DNA of 64,000 nucleotides, taken from assembly GCF_000760035.1 (NCBI RefSeq), contig NZ_JNAO01000012.1, forward strand, positions 177,659-241,658, given 5' to 3'. Numbering within the stretch: the first letter of the stretch is position 1; each line of letters begins with the position of its first letter. The notes under the pieces are model-generated. The model did no database searches. It had not been told where the DNA came from and was given only the letters and a program-made list of their open reading frames with translations. Below, in pieces: positions 18,672-28,222 of this stretch. This stretch comes from Prochlorococcus marinus str. MIT 9314 (GTDB lineage Bacteria; Cyanobacteriota; Cyanobacteriia; PCC-6307; Cyanobiaceae). The translations under genes were made by a program, and so were the position numbers.

Positions 18672-19349
18672 ATGAAAATGACAAATTTTTTACCCTTAGT
18701 CGAACACTTTCATTCATTACAAGGTGAAGGTTATCACGCTGGAAAAAGTGCTTTTTTTGTAAGATTAGCCGGATGTAAAGTTGGATGTTCGTGGTGCGAT
18801 ACTAAGAATTCATGGGACGAGAAAAAACACCCTTCTATATCAATTGAAAAAATAATAGATCGCATAAAAATTGCCAGAAAAAAAGGAGCATCTTTTTGCG
18901 TTATTACAGGTGGAGAACCTTTACAACATAACTTGGATAATTTTTGCAAAGCAATAAAAAAAATGACTATGGGAGAAGAACAAAAGCCAATGAAGATACA
19001 TATTGAGACGAGTGGTGTTAATTCGATATCAGGAAGCTATGACTGGATTACTTTATCTCCTAAAAGACACTCACCTCCAAAAAATTATTTTTTAAAAAAC
19101 TGTAATGAAATCAAAATAATCATAAATGAAATAGAAGATATTGAATTTGCTATTCAAATAAAAAAAGAAACTTTAAAACAATATCAAGTCTCTAAAAGCG
19201 AAGATGGCTTAAAAAAAGAAGATAAAATTTTTTATTTACAGCCAGCATGGAACAATGCGAATGGTTTTTCTCTTGCTATCGATTTCGTAAAAACTAACCC
19301 TGATTGGAAATTGAGCCTTCAAACTCACAAATACTTAAAAATTAATTGA
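18672..19349 (+). CDS. queE: 7-carboxy-7-deazaguanine synthase QueE
   Basis: QueE is a radical SAM enzyme that contracts 6-carboxy-tetrahydropterin to 7-carboxy-7-deazaguanine in the queuosine pathway. The 225-residue product has SLQGEGYHAGKSAFFVRLAG, then the cluster-binding CxxxCxxC at Cys35, Cys39 and Cys42 (GCKVGCSWCDT). TGGEPL marks the SAM-binding strand. The next gene, queC, acts on its product. ATG 18672 is used; another ATG at 18678 would remove two residues. Confidence 0.93.
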   Translation: MKMTNFLPLVEHFHSLQGEGYHAGKSAFFVRLAGCKVGCSWCDTKNSWDEKKHPSISIEKIIDRIKIARKKGASFCVITGGEPLQHNLDNFCKAIKKMTMGEEQKPMKIHIETSGVNSISGSYDWITLSPKRHSPPKNYFLKNCNEIKIIINEIEDIEFAIQIKKETLKQYQVSKSEDGLKKEDKIFYLQPAWNNANGFSLAIDFVKTNPDWKLSLQTHKYLKIN

Positions 19350-19355
19350 AATCAT

Positions 19356-20030
19356 ATGACTCTTAAAAATAAATCGATAGTAGTTTTATTATCTGGAGGT
19401 TTGGATTCTTCTACAGTTACTGGTATCGCCAAAAAATCCGAAGCTAAAATTTTTGGCCTTTCATTTGACTACGGTCAACGTCATAAAAAAGAATTAAATT
19501 CTGCATCAATAATTGCAAAACACTTTGATATCGAAGAATTTAAAATTATTAAGCTCGACTTATCTTTATGGGGAGGCTCGTCATTAACTGATACTCAAAA
19601 AAATATTCCAATAGAAGGGGTACAAACTAATAAAATTCCTAATACTTATGTTCCTGGGAGAAATACTATATTTATTTCCGTTGCACTAAGTTATGCCGAA
19701 GCAATAGATGCTGATTTTATAGGATTAGGAGTTAATGCACTAGATTATTCTGGTTATCCAGATTGCAGACCTGACTACATTAAAAAATTTCAAGAGTTAG
19801 CAGATTTAGCGAATAAAAGAGGAAGAGAAAATAATCCAATAAAACTTTGGACACCACTAATAGATTTAAATAAAGAGGAAATTATTAAATTAGCTTTTGA
19901 TAATCATGTTCCTTTAGATAAAACATGGAGTTGTTATTTGGGTAATTCAAAACCGTGCGGTAAGTGTGATAGCTGCAGAATTAGAAATGCCGCTTATGAA
20001 AAATGGCTTCATAACAATAATGAAAAATGA
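19356..20030 (+). CDS. queC: 7-cyano-7-deazaguanine (preQ0) synthase QueC
   Basis: QueC converts 7-carboxy-7-deazaguanine to preQ0 using ATP and ammonia. The PP-loop ATP-binding motif SGGLDSST lies at residues 13-20, and a zinc site with four cysteines lies in CYLGNSKPCGKCDSC near residues 193-207. The length of 224 is normal. It sits 6 bp after queE and its stop overlaps the pabB start by 4 bp (ATGA type). The window also contains queG, the last step of queuosine synthesis, about 41 kb away. Confidence 0.95.
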   Translation: MTLKNKSIVVLLSGGLDSSTVTGIAKKSEAKIFGLSFDYGQRHKKELNSASIIAKHFDIEEFKIIKLDLSLWGGSSLTDTQKNIPIEGVQTNKIPNTYVPGRNTIFISVALSYAEAIDADFIGLGVNALDYSGYPDCRPDYIKKFQELADLANKRGRENNPIKLWTPLIDLNKEEIIKLAFDNHVPLDKTWSCYLGNSKPCGKCDSCRIRNAAYEKWLHNNNEK

Positions 20031-21343
20031 AAATAAAAAAAATAATTCTAGAAAAATGGATAGATCCAGCACTGATTACACATCATCTAACAAAAAAATT
20101 CGGAGATAAAGGATTAGCTTGGCTAGACAGTGATGGCAAAGAAAATGGAGAATGGTCAATAATAGGAATTAAACCTAAAAAAATAATCGAATCAAGAGAT
20201 ATCAATAACTTAGACAAAACTAATAATCCGTTTAACAATTTAAGAAATATTGAAAAAGGATTTTGGATCGGGTGGTTAAGTTATGAAGCTGGAGTTTTCA
20301 TAGAACCCAAAAACCCATGGCGAAAATCTAATATGGCAACTTTATGGATTGCATCATATGATCCAATCATTAAATGTAATCTAATAAAAAAGGAAATAAT
20401 TATCGAAGGTACAAACTCTTCTGAACTGATAAATTATAAAAACATAATCAACAATATTAAAAATATTGAAGAAGAAAATATTATTAAAACAAATTTGAAT
20501 TTTGATTTTTCAAAAATCAATTTGGACGAAATGGCTGAAAAATTTCAGAAAAATATTCTAAAATTGAAAAAATTAATTTCCCTAGGGGATATATTTCAAG
20601 CAAACTTAACAACTAAATGTGAAATTGAATCTTCCAAAAACTATAGTCCTCTAGATATTTATTTGAAAATAAGAAGAAAATTAAGATCTCCCTTTGGAGG
20701 AATAATAATAAATAATGATAATTATAAAGAGGCTGTATTATCTACCTCGCCAGAAAGATTTATAAAAATAGATAATAAAAATTTTGTAGAATCAAGACCA
20801 ATAAAAGGAACTAGATCCAGAGATAAGGATTTTAATCAAGACGCACTTAATGCAATCGATTTAATAACGAACGAAAAAGATAGAGCCGAAAATATTATGA
20901 TTGTTGACCTAATAAGAAATGATTTAAGTAAAGTTTGCGAAACTGGAAGTATTATCGTGCCAGAAATATTAAAGCTTGAAAGTTTCTTAAAAGTTCATCA
21001 TCTAACATCAGTAATCAGAGGCAAATTAAAAAAAGACAAAAACTGGATTGATTTACTAAAAGCTTGTTGGCCTGGAGGCTCTATAACTGGAGCACCTAAA
21101 TTAAGATCATGCCAGAGACTTTTTGAATTAGAAGAATGTGAACGTGGACCATACTGTGGCTCATTTTTGAAGCTTGACTGGAATGGAGAGTTTGACAGCA
21201 ATATACTAATAAGATCATTTTTAATTAAAGACAAAAAAATCAATATATATGCTGGTTGCGGAATAGTTATTGACTCAAACCCTGAAGAGGAAACTAATGA
21301 ACTAAAGTGGAAACTTTTACCATTAATTGATTCACTCAAATGA
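20027..21343 (+). CDS. pabB: Aminodeoxychorismate synthase component I (PabB-like, chorismate-binding)
   Basis: The protein belongs to the anthranilate/aminodeoxychorismate synthase component I family. At 438 residues it has the chorismate-binding core with STSPERF, SRPIKGTRSRD, DRAENIMIVDLIRNDLSKV and PGGSITGAPK near the C-terminus. Aminodeoxychorismate synthase is preferred over anthranilate synthase because the following gene encodes a class IV aminotransferase resembling aminodeoxychorismate lyase. Together they would make p-aminobenzoate for folate. Both gene junctions are 4-bp overlaps, so translation is probably coupled. The glutaminase subunit is not in the window. Confidence 0.85.
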   Translation: MKIKKIILEKWIDPALITHHLTKKFGDKGLAWLDSDGKENGEWSIIGIKPKKIIESRDINNLDKTNNPFNNLRNIEKGFWIGWLSYEAGVFIEPKNPWRKSNMATLWIASYDPIIKCNLIKKEIIIEGTNSSELINYKNIINNIKNIEEENIIKTNLNFDFSKINLDEMAEKFQKNILKLKKLISLGDIFQANLTTKCEIESSKNYSPLDIYLKIRRKLRSPFGGIIINNDNYKEAVLSTSPERFIKIDNKNFVESRPIKGTRSRDKDFNQDALNAIDLITNEKDRAENIMIVDLIRNDLSKVCETGSIIVPEILKLESFLKVHHLTSVIRGKLKKDKNWIDLLKACWPGGSITGAPKLRSCQRLFELEECERGPYCGSFLKLDWNGEFDSNILIRSFLIKDKKINIYAGCGIVIDSNPEEETNELKWKLLPLIDSLK

Positions 21344-22167
21344 TTGAAACATTAGGCTGGCACAAGGATCAATGGTTGGATATTGATAGAATATTTATTG
21401 CTGCTAATAATAGAGGATTAAAATTTGCTGATGGTATATTTGAGACCATTTTGATCAAAGAAAACAAACCTATTCTTTTTGATGAACATCTGAAAAGGTT
21501 AGAAAAAAGTAGCAATATTTTAAATATTAATCTCAAAATAAATAAATTAACTTTGAGACAACTTATTTACGATGGAATTAGAAAGTTATCGCTTAAAAAT
21601 GATCAATTTGCTTCAGTAAGAATAAACTATAGTCGAGGAACTAATAAAGGTCGAACACTAACAATTGATAGCACTTCAGAGACAAAAGATTTGGATAATA
21701 TATGGCTTGAGTTCTATAGAATCAAACCAAATTTTGATCCAATAAGCGTTTGCATTAGTCAAACAGAAAAAATAAATGAATTCAGTCTTATAAGTAAATG
21801 CAAAACATTTTCATATAATCAGGCAATACAAGTTTTGGCAGAAGCTAATGAAAAATCATTTGATGATTCTATCCTTTTGAATACGACAGGTGAACTTTGT
21901 TGTGGAAGTACATTTAATCTTCTAATTAAAAGAAATAATCAATGGATAACTCCTAGAAAAGAGAGCGGCTGTTTAGAGGGGATTATGATTTCTAAAGCTT
22001 TAAAATTGAAAATTGTAAAAGAAGAATTAATTCCTCCAGAATTTAATAATGATGACATAATAATTGCAATTAATAGCTTATCTTGCAGACAAATTAATCA
22101 AGTTAATGATTTAAAGCTTAAACCTAAATTTGATCCAATTTATTTTTGGGATTTACTATACAGTTGA
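21340..22167 (+). CDS. pabC: Class IV aminotransferase, probable aminodeoxychorismate lyase
   Basis: A fold-type IV PLP protein of 275 residues. It has the family opening GLKFADGIFETILIKENKPI, an arginine-containing substrate loop, a likely PLP lysine in SKCKTFSYNQA, and the phosphate-binding region TTGELCCGSTFNLL. PabC eliminates pyruvate from aminodeoxychorismate to give p-aminobenzoate. Sequence alone could also suit a branched-chain or D-amino acid aminotransferase; the 4-bp overlap with pabB supports PabC. Its last 28 bp overlap the convergent cobA gene. Confidence 0.78.
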   Translation: MIETLGWHKDQWLDIDRIFIAANNRGLKFADGIFETILIKENKPILFDEHLKRLEKSSNILNINLKINKLTLRQLIYDGIRKLSLKNDQFASVRINYSRGTNKGRTLTIDSTSETKDLDNIWLEFYRIKPNFDPISVCISQTEKINEFSLISKCKTFSYNQAIQVLAEANEKSFDDSILLNTTGELCCGSTFNLLIKRNNQWITPRKESGCLEGIMISKALKLKIVKEELIPPEFNNDDIIIAINSLSCRQINQVNDLKLKPKFDPIYFWDLLYS

Positions 22168-22955
22168 ACTTTATTAATATCTGGTAAATAGACATCAGAT
22201 ACTTTAGTTATATTGTTATTAACCTTGAATTCAACAATTTTTCCAATAATGATAATTGATGGAGCTGAAAATTCTTTATCTTTGATTTTATCTGGAAGAT
22301 TATCTAAATTCTCTATAAAACATTTTTGACTTTTTAAGGTAGCTTCTTGAATCACAGCGCATTTAGTATTCTTATCTAAACCACCTAGAATTAATTCTTC
22401 CACAATATATTCAATATTTTTTATACCCATAAAAATTACTAAGCTATCTGATGATTTAGCTAAATCTCTCCAATTCACTGTCTTTTTTTCCTTATCTACA
22501 CGCTCATGTCCAGTGACGAAAGTTACGGAACTAGCAGCATCTCTATGAGTTAGTGGAATACCAAAATATGTGGGGGCAGCTATCCCAGAAGTAATGCCAG
22601 GAACGATTTCAACTGAAATTCCATTTTTTTCTAAAATCGATACCTCTTCACCACCTCTAGAAAAAACGAATGGATCTCCCCCTTTAAGCCTTACGACATT
22701 TTTGCCTTCTTTTGCCAATTTCAAAATAAGAGCATTAGTTTCAGCCTGAGGTACAGAACACTTCCCAGCTCTTTTGCCTACATGGAAAATTTCTGTATTT
22801 TTTCCTGCCTCCTTTGTTATTTCATCAGGAATTAAAGCATCATGAACTAATGCATCACAATTTTTTATTAGGCGTAAAGCTTTAAGAGTTAAAAGCTCAG
22901 GGTCACCAGGACCTGATCCAACCAAATAAACAATGCCGGGCACAATAATCTCCAT
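22140..22955 (-). CDS. cobA: Uroporphyrinogen-III C-methyltransferase
   Basis: The enzyme adds two SAM methyl groups to uroporphyrinogen III, giving precorrin-2 for siroheme (sulfite/nitrite reductases) and corrinoids. The product, about 271 residues, starts MEIIVPGIVYLVGSGPGDPE and contains the SAM signature GSGPGDPELLT, HVGKRAGKCSVPQAETN and VVRLKGGDPFVFSRGGEE, all diagnostic of SUMT. No CysG oxidase/ferrochelatase domain is fused. ATG 22955 is preferred over TTG 22961. It is tail-to-tail overlapping with the pabC-like gene and only about 45 bp from the divergent MFS gene. Confidence 0.93.
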   Translation of the reverse strand: MEIIVPGIVYLVGSGPGDPELLTLKALRLIKNCDALVHDALIPDEITKEAGKNTEIFHVGKRAGKCSVPQAETNALILKLAKEGKNVVRLKGGDPFVFSRGGEEVSILEKNGISVEIVPGITSGIAAPTYFGIPLTHRDAASSVTFVTGHERVDKEKKTVNWRDLAKSSDSLVIFMGIKNIEYIVEELILGGLDKNTKCAVIQEATLKSQKCFIENLDNLPDKIKDKEFSAPSIIIIGKIVEFKVNNNITKVSDVYLPDINKVQLYSKSQK

Positions 22956-23000
22956 TAACAAGTATGGTAGTAAAAGTTAATCGCAATAAGGGTAAATATT

Positions 23001-24269
23001 ATGAAAAAAAGTTTATTAAAACCAAATAAAAAATTTACTCTACTTAGTGCGTTTATCACTCTTCTAAATGATCGTTTAAGTGAAAGTATACTTTTACCTA
23101 TATTACCCTCTTTTGTTTTACTTTTTGATTCTAAAGCAAGTACATATGGTTTATTATCATGCACTTATCAATTAGCTCAATTTACAGCTTCTCCTTTTAT
23201 AGGACTTATGAGTGATAGATATGGGAGAAGACCTGTCACTCTTTTTTGTATTACTGGTTCAGTAATAGGAATATCAATATTATCTTTTACAGTTCTTTTT
23301 AATTGGTCAAATTCAATAGCCTCTATCCCGTTATTTTTATTATTTTTAGCGAGACTAATTGACGGTTTAAGTGGAGGGACTGCAGCTACTGCAACAACAA
23401 TTCTTGCAGATATTTCAAGCCCTGAAAAAAGAGCAAAAACATTTGGGCTTATTGGCGTAGCTTTTGGTTTAAGTTTTTTCTTAGGTAATATTTTTGTTGT
23501 AATTTTTGCAAGAAATACAAATAATAATTTTATTATTCCAGTTTTGATAGCCTCAATCATTCCAATAATAAATTTTCTCCTTGTATTTTTTTACTTACCA
23601 GAAACCAAGCCTAATAGTGACTCAAGTAAATCAAAAACTATTTTAAAAAACCCTTTAAAAGCTCTTTTTACAGTTTTCAAAGAAGAAAAGATTAAAAAAT
23701 TATCATTAGCTTTTTTTATTTACTTTATTGCTTTTACTGGATTGACCAATATCTTGATATTTTTCCTTCAAGAATCTTTAAACTGGACGACCAAAGCATC
23801 AAGTGGAACTCTTGTTGTAGTAGGAATCATTGCAATTATAGTTCAGGGAGGATTAATTGGGCCTCTGGTAAAAAAATTTGGCGAAATGCGATTAACACTC
23901 GTCGGATCAGGCTTTATTCTTGTGGCATGTGCTCTTTTAATAACTGCTCCAAAAGAAAATGCGACAATTAATATTTACTCAGCCGTTTCATTTTTAGCCA
24001 TTGGAGCAGGGTTAATTACACCCACATTAAGAGCACTAATATCTAAGAAATTAGACATTGATAAACAAGGATCAATTTTAAGTAACCTTCAAGGTCTACA
24101 GAGTCTTGGAGGAGTTTTAGGAATTGCAATGGCAGGAAGGGTTTATGATAGTTTTGGTCCTAAATCTCCTTTTATAGCTGGTTCCGTTATCTTACTTTTC
24201 ATGATATACCTTATTGCAGAGGGTAAAAATAATAATTCTTTTAAAAATCAAAAATTAAAAGTTTTTTAA
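23001..24269 (+). CDS. Major facilitator superfamily transporter
   Basis: This 422-residue membrane protein has about twelve hydrophobic segments. It carries the MFS loop 2-3 motif GLMSDRYGRRPVTL (about residues 72-85) and a drug:H+ antiporter-like loop in the first half. The pattern is closest to the multidrug/sugar efflux (TetA-like) subgroup, but the substrate cannot be deduced. Its stop overlaps the ppk start by one base (TAATG), suggesting coupled expression with polyphosphate kinase; no functional link is known. Confidence 0.88.
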   Translation: MKKSLLKPNKKFTLLSAFITLLNDRLSESILLPILPSFVLLFDSKASTYGLLSCTYQLAQFTASPFIGLMSDRYGRRPVTLFCITGSVIGISILSFTVLFNWSNSIASIPLFLLFLARLIDGLSGGTAATATTILADISSPEKRAKTFGLIGVAFGLSFFLGNIFVVIFARNTNNNFIIPVLIASIIPIINFLLVFFYLPETKPNSDSSKSKTILKNPLKALFTVFKEEKIKKLSLAFFIYFIAFTGLTNILIFFLQESLNWTTKASSGTLVVVGIIAIIVQGGLIGPLVKKFGEMRLTLVGSGFILVACALLITAPKENATINIYSAVSFLAIGAGLITPTLRALISKKLDIDKQGSILSNLQGLQSLGGVLGIAMAGRVYDSFGPKSPFIAGSVILLFMIYLIAEGKNNNSFKNQKLKVF

Positions 24270-26347
24270 TGAAAAGCCAGACTGATGTTTTTATTAATAG
24301 AGAATTAAGTTGGATTGAATTCAATAAAAGAGTACTCCTTACTGGTATGGAAAAGGAGTACAAAATTCTAGATAAAGTGAAATTTTGTTCAATTTTTAGT
24401 AATAATCTTGATGAGTTTTTTATGGTAAGAGTAGCTTCATTAAAGGCTCAAGTTGAAGCAGAAATTACTAAAAAAAGTATTGACGGACTTACCCCTAAAG
24501 AGCAATTAAAAAAAATCAATAATGAAATAAAAAAGTTAACTATTCTCCAAGAAAACTATGTAAATAATGAATTAAAAAATGAATTAAAAGAAAAAGGTGT
24601 AATTTTAAAAAAATATAAGGATCTAAGTGAAAATCAAAGAAATTGGTGTAATAACTTCTTTACAACATCTATTTTTCCTTTATTAACTCCATTAGTTGTT
24701 GATCCGGCACATCCATTTCCTTTTATAAGTAATTTAAGTCTAAATTTAGCAGCTTTAATAAAGGATGAGGAGGATTCTAAAAATCAGTTTGTCAGAGTAA
24801 AAATACCAACAAAAAATATACCCCGTTTTATACGAATTCCCAATGAAATTACTGAACTTAGTAATGAAAGATCTTATTATTTCATAAGTGTTGAAGATTT
24901 AATTGGGAATAATATAAATACTTTATTTAACGGAATGGCATGTATAAATTACTCTTTTTTTAGAGTGACAAGAGATGCAGATTTAGAATTAAAAGAACTT
25001 GAAGCTGATGACCTACTTTTAGCTGTTGAACAAAGTTTGCAAAAAAGAAGATTAGGTGGAGACGTAGTTAGATTAGAAGTGGAGTCAGATATGCCAGAAA
25101 ATATTCTAAAGTTACTTATTGAAGGTATCTCAATACAGAAAGAATATATATACTTTTGCAAAAGTTTATTAGGCCTAGACGATTTAAATCAGCTTATAAA
25201 AATTGATAGAGATGATTTAAAAGAAAATCTAATAATTGGAAAAACTCATCCAGAATTAAAACTTTTAGATTTGCCTTCAAACAAAAACCCTCATTCTATT
25301 TTCAAAATACTTAGAAAAAAAAATATTCTGCTTCATCATCCCTACGACTTATTTAAAACTTCAGTTGAAGAATTTATAAACAGAGCAGCTGATGATCCAC
25401 TTGTAATGGCTATAAAAATTACTTTATATCGAGTTTCCCAAGATTCCCCTATCATTGCAGCTTTAATGAAAGCTGCAGAGAATGGGAAAGAAGTAATGAC
25501 TCTTGTTGAACTAAAAGCAAGATTTGATGAAGACAATAATATTCAATGGGCAAAACAACTTGAACAAGCTGGAATTCATGTTGTATATGGAATCATCGGA
25601 TTTAAAACACATACCAAAATTGCTTTGATAGTAAGAAAAGAGAAAGGACGTTTAAGAAATTATTTCCATATTGGAACAGGAAACTATAACTCTAATACTT
25701 CAAAGTTTTATACAGATTTAGGATTACTTTCAACGGATCCTGATATTGCATCTGATTTACTTGAGTTATTTAACTACTTATCTGGTTTTTCTAAACAAAA
25801 AAGTTATCAAAAGTTATTAGTTTCTCCTTCATCGATGAGAGAGAAATTTATATTTCTGATAAAGAGAGAAATTAAAAATGCAGAGGAAGGCAAAAAAGCC
25901 GAAATAATTGCAAAAATGAATTCTTTAGTAGACCCAGAAATAATTAAACTGCTTTATTTAGCTTCTGACTCAGGTGTAAAAATTAGCCTCATCGTAAGAG
26001 GTATTTGTTGCCTATATCCCCAAAGAAAAAATTTAAGTGAAAATATTAAAGTTATAAGCATTATTGGCCATTTTCTTGAACACTCAAGAATTTTTTGGTT
26101 TTGTAATAACGAGGATAATGAGGTTTTTATCGGGAGTGCAGATTGGATGAGAAGAAATCTTGATAGAAGAATAGAAGCTATAACTCCTATAGAGGATTAT
26201 GAATTGAAAGCTAAAATATACTCGCTTTTGCAAACTTACATTAAAGATAATTACTTTTCTTGGATAATGAAAGATGATGGTTCATATTCGAAATATGAAT
26301 TAGATTCATCGCATAATCGTTCGCAAATTGACCTCATAGAAAAATAA
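24269..26347 (+). CDS. ppk: Polyphosphate kinase 1
   Basis: PPK1 polymerises the terminal phosphate of ATP into polyphosphate, a phosphorus reserve relevant to phosphate-poor oceans. The 692 residues are typical. The N-domain begins INRELSWIEFNKRVL. The two phospholipase-D-like catalytic domains contain VELKARFDEDNNIQWAKQLE, GFKTHTKIAL and YFHIGTGNYN, with the phospho-accepting His in the THTK region, and SADWMRRNLDRRIE near the C-terminus. Its ATG overlaps the preceding MFS gene by one base. A 208-bp gap to the sigma factor gene follows. Confidence 0.96.
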   Translation: MKSQTDVFINRELSWIEFNKRVLLTGMEKEYKILDKVKFCSIFSNNLDEFFMVRVASLKAQVEAEITKKSIDGLTPKEQLKKINNEIKKLTILQENYVNNELKNELKEKGVILKKYKDLSENQRNWCNNFFTTSIFPLLTPLVVDPAHPFPFISNLSLNLAALIKDEEDSKNQFVRVKIPTKNIPRFIRIPNEITELSNERSYYFISVEDLIGNNINTLFNGMACINYSFFRVTRDADLELKELEADDLLLAVEQSLQKRRLGGDVVRLEVESDMPENILKLLIEGISIQKEYIYFCKSLLGLDDLNQLIKIDRDDLKENLIIGKTHPELKLLDLPSNKNPHSIFKILRKKNILLHHPYDLFKTSVEEFINRAADDPLVMAIKITLYRVSQDSPIIAALMKAAENGKEVMTLVELKARFDEDNNIQWAKQLEQAGIHVVYGIIGFKTHTKIALIVRKEKGRLRNYFHIGTGNYNSNTSKFYTDLGLLSTDPDIASDLLELFNYLSGFSKQKSYQKLLVSPSSMREKFIFLIKREIKNAEEGKKAEIIAKMNSLVDPEIIKLLYLASDSGVKISLIVRGICCLYPQRKNLSENIKVISIIGHFLEHSRIFWFCNNEDNEVFIGSADWMRRNLDRRIEAITPIEDYELKAKIYSLLQTYIKDNYFSWIMKDDGSYSKYELDSSHNRSQIDLIEK

Positions 26348-26541
26348 AATTAATATTGATTTTTACAACATTTAAAAAAATACTTAATATTTCAAATTTT
26401 TTTTATTTTTTATAAAATCATTTCATATCAAGGGATTTCAAGAAATAAGCTTTTAAAAAAAAATTTTTGTCTTTAAAATTTCAACGTAAAAGTAGTTTTT
26501 ATTTCAATTTCAGTGCTAGCTTTTTAAAAAATCCATTATTT

Positions 26542-26558
26542 AGGAGGCCAGGGTGATG
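26542..26558 (+). promoter_or_regulatory. Strong ribosome-binding site of the sigma factor gene
   Basis: AGGAGG at 26542-26547 lies 8 bases before ATG 26556 and 5 before GTG 26553. Most genes in this window have no recognisable Shine-Dalgarno site, so this one stands out and supports the ATG start. Confidence 0.6.
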
Positions 26559-27575
26559 GGGATCCCTCTGGAATCTGCGAAAAGCTCTTCAGATAATAAT
26601 TTTGATGAGCCAAGATTACCAAACACTGCGGGCAAGTCTCGCAAATCGAAATCCAGTCTTACGGCAAAACAAAGCCAAAAAAAATCTGGCAGACTCGCTT
26701 CAGATTCTATTGGCTATTACTTAAGTAGCATTGGAAGAGTACCTCTTTTGACTCCAGCAGAGGAAATAGAGTTAGCTCATCATGTTCAGAACATGAAAAA
26801 GTTGCTACAAATTCCTGAAACTGATAGAACCCAACGAAATCTTTATCAAATTAAGATTGGCAAAAGAGCAAGAGATAGAATGATGGCAGCTAATCTAAGG
26901 CTCGTTGTCTCGGTTGCAAAAAAATACCAAAACCAAGGGCTTGAATTATTAGATCTTGTCCAGGAAGGAGCTATTGGCCTTGAAAGAGCTGTAGATAAAT
27001 TTGATCCTGCTATGGGATATAAATTCTCAACTTATGCTTACTGGTGGATTAGACAAGGAATGACGAGGGCAATTGATAACAGTGCTAGAACCATCCGTTT
27101 GCCTATTCACATAAGTGAAAAACTGTCCAAAATGAGAAGAGTCTCTAGAGAATTATCGCATAAATTCGGAAGACAACCTACAAGATTGGAAATGGCAACT
27201 GAGATGGGAATTGATCAAAAAGATTTAGAAGATTTAATTTCTCAAAGTGCTCCTTGCGCCTCCCTAGATGCGCATGCAAGAGGGGAAGAAGACAGAAGTA
27301 CTCTTGGCGAACTCATACCTGATCCAAACTGTGAAGAGCCTATGGAGGGTATGGATAGAACTATTCAAAAAGAGCATTTAGGAACATGGCTTTCTCAACT
27401 AAATGAAAGAGAGCAAAAAATCATGAGGCTAAGATTTGGGCTAGATGGTGAAGAACCATTAACACTCGCAGAAATAGGAAGACAAATTAATGTTTCACGA
27501 GAAAGAGTAAGGCAACTAGAAGCTAAGGCAATATTAAAGCTTCGAGTAATGACAACTCATCAAAAAGCAGCTTAA
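26556..27575 (+). CDS. Group 2 (RpoD-like) RNA polymerase sigma-70 factor
   Basis: This 339-residue alternative sigma factor of the primary-like group lacks the long region 1.1 of the housekeeping factor. Region 1.2 appears as YYLSSIGRVPLLTPAEEIEL, regions 2.1-2.4 as ANLRLVVSVAKKYQNQGLEL through YAYWWIRQGMTRAIDN, region 3 follows, and region 4 has LTLAEIGRQINVSRERVRQL. The first 40 residues are a Ser/Lys-rich linker. ATG 26556 is preferred over GTG 26553 because AGGAGG (26542-26547) is then at 8-base spacing. Group 2 factors in cyanobacteria respond to light, nutrients and the clock; which SigB-E class it is cannot be decided here. Confidence 0.92.
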   Translation: MGIPLESAKSSSDNNFDEPRLPNTAGKSRKSKSSLTAKQSQKKSGRLASDSIGYYLSSIGRVPLLTPAEEIELAHHVQNMKKLLQIPETDRTQRNLYQIKIGKRARDRMMAANLRLVVSVAKKYQNQGLELLDLVQEGAIGLERAVDKFDPAMGYKFSTYAYWWIRQGMTRAIDNSARTIRLPIHISEKLSKMRRVSRELSHKFGRQPTRLEMATEMGIDQKDLEDLISQSAPCASLDAHARGEEDRSTLGELIPDPNCEEPMEGMDRTIQKEHLGTWLSQLNEREQKIMRLRFGLDGEEPLTLAEIGRQINVSRERVRQLEAKAILKLRVMTTHQKAA

Positions 27576-27580
27576 GCAAA

Positions 27581-28222
27581 TTGATAAAATTTACTGTAAT
27601 TTTATTATATTTATTTTCAATTTTTTTAATATCAATAATTTTTAAAAAATATAATGAAGATAGCAGAGAAATCGTCAGAAAAATTATACATATTGGAATA
27701 GGACCTTTAATACCCATTGCTCAATTTTTAAAAATTAATCAAAACTTTGCTCTAATTTTTACAGGAATTGTTTCATTAATGGTTTTCATCAATTACAACT
27801 ATAAATTATTCCCAACCATTGAAGATGTTGAGAGAAAAAGTTATGGGACATTATTTTATTGTCTAAGTTTATTTATTTTGATTTATCTTTTCTGGGATAA
27901 AGATCCATATGCACTAATTAGTGGATTTTTCATAATGACTTTTGGTGATGGATTAGCTGGATTAATAGGAAAAAGCTTTAACTCAAAGAGTTGGATTTTT
28001 TTTAAACAAAAAAAATCTTTATATGGAACTATAACAATGTTTTTAACAAGTTTAATAGTAGTTTGCTCAATAGGATATTCTCAACAAAATAATCTAAATT
28101 TAAATTATTTTACAATAGCTTTTATTGCGACTTTGCTCGAACAATTTAGTGTTCTAGGAATAGATAATTTCATTGTTCCAATCTCTTCAGCGTTATTTTT
28201 TAATTTTTTAATAACTAGCTAA
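27581..28222 (+). CDS. Phytol kinase / dolichol kinase-like membrane protein
   Basis: An integral membrane protein of 213 residues with about six hydrophobic segments. It resembles the cyanobacterial and plant VTE5/VTE6 kinases, which phosphorylate phytol salvaged from chlorophyll, feeding tocopherol or chlorophyll synthesis. The visible family pieces are REIVRKIIHIGIGPLIP near the N-terminus and SGFFIMTFGDGLAGLIGKSF in the middle, which match the CTP-dependent kinase core of this superfamily. It starts with TTG 27581, 5 bp after the sigma factor stop. The last 8 bp overlap the convergent DAHP synthase gene. Substrate assignment is inferred. Confidence 0.75.
   Translation: MIKFTVILLYLFSIFLISIIFKKYNEDSREIVRKIIHIGIGPLIPIAQFLKINQNFALIFTGIVSLMVFINYNYKLFPTIEDVERKSYGTLFYCLSLFILIYLFWDKDPYALISGFFIMTFGDGLAGLIGKSFNSKSWIFFKQKKSLYGTITMFLTSLIVVCSIGYSQQNNLNLNYFTIAFIATLLEQFSVLGIDNFIVPISSALFFNFLITS

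Noticed and set aside
26348..26552. Possible small RNA or gene between ppk and the sigma factor
   Set aside because: The gap is nearly pure A/T with no open frame, no stable stem and no recognised RNA family; only the AGGAGG site near its end is notable.
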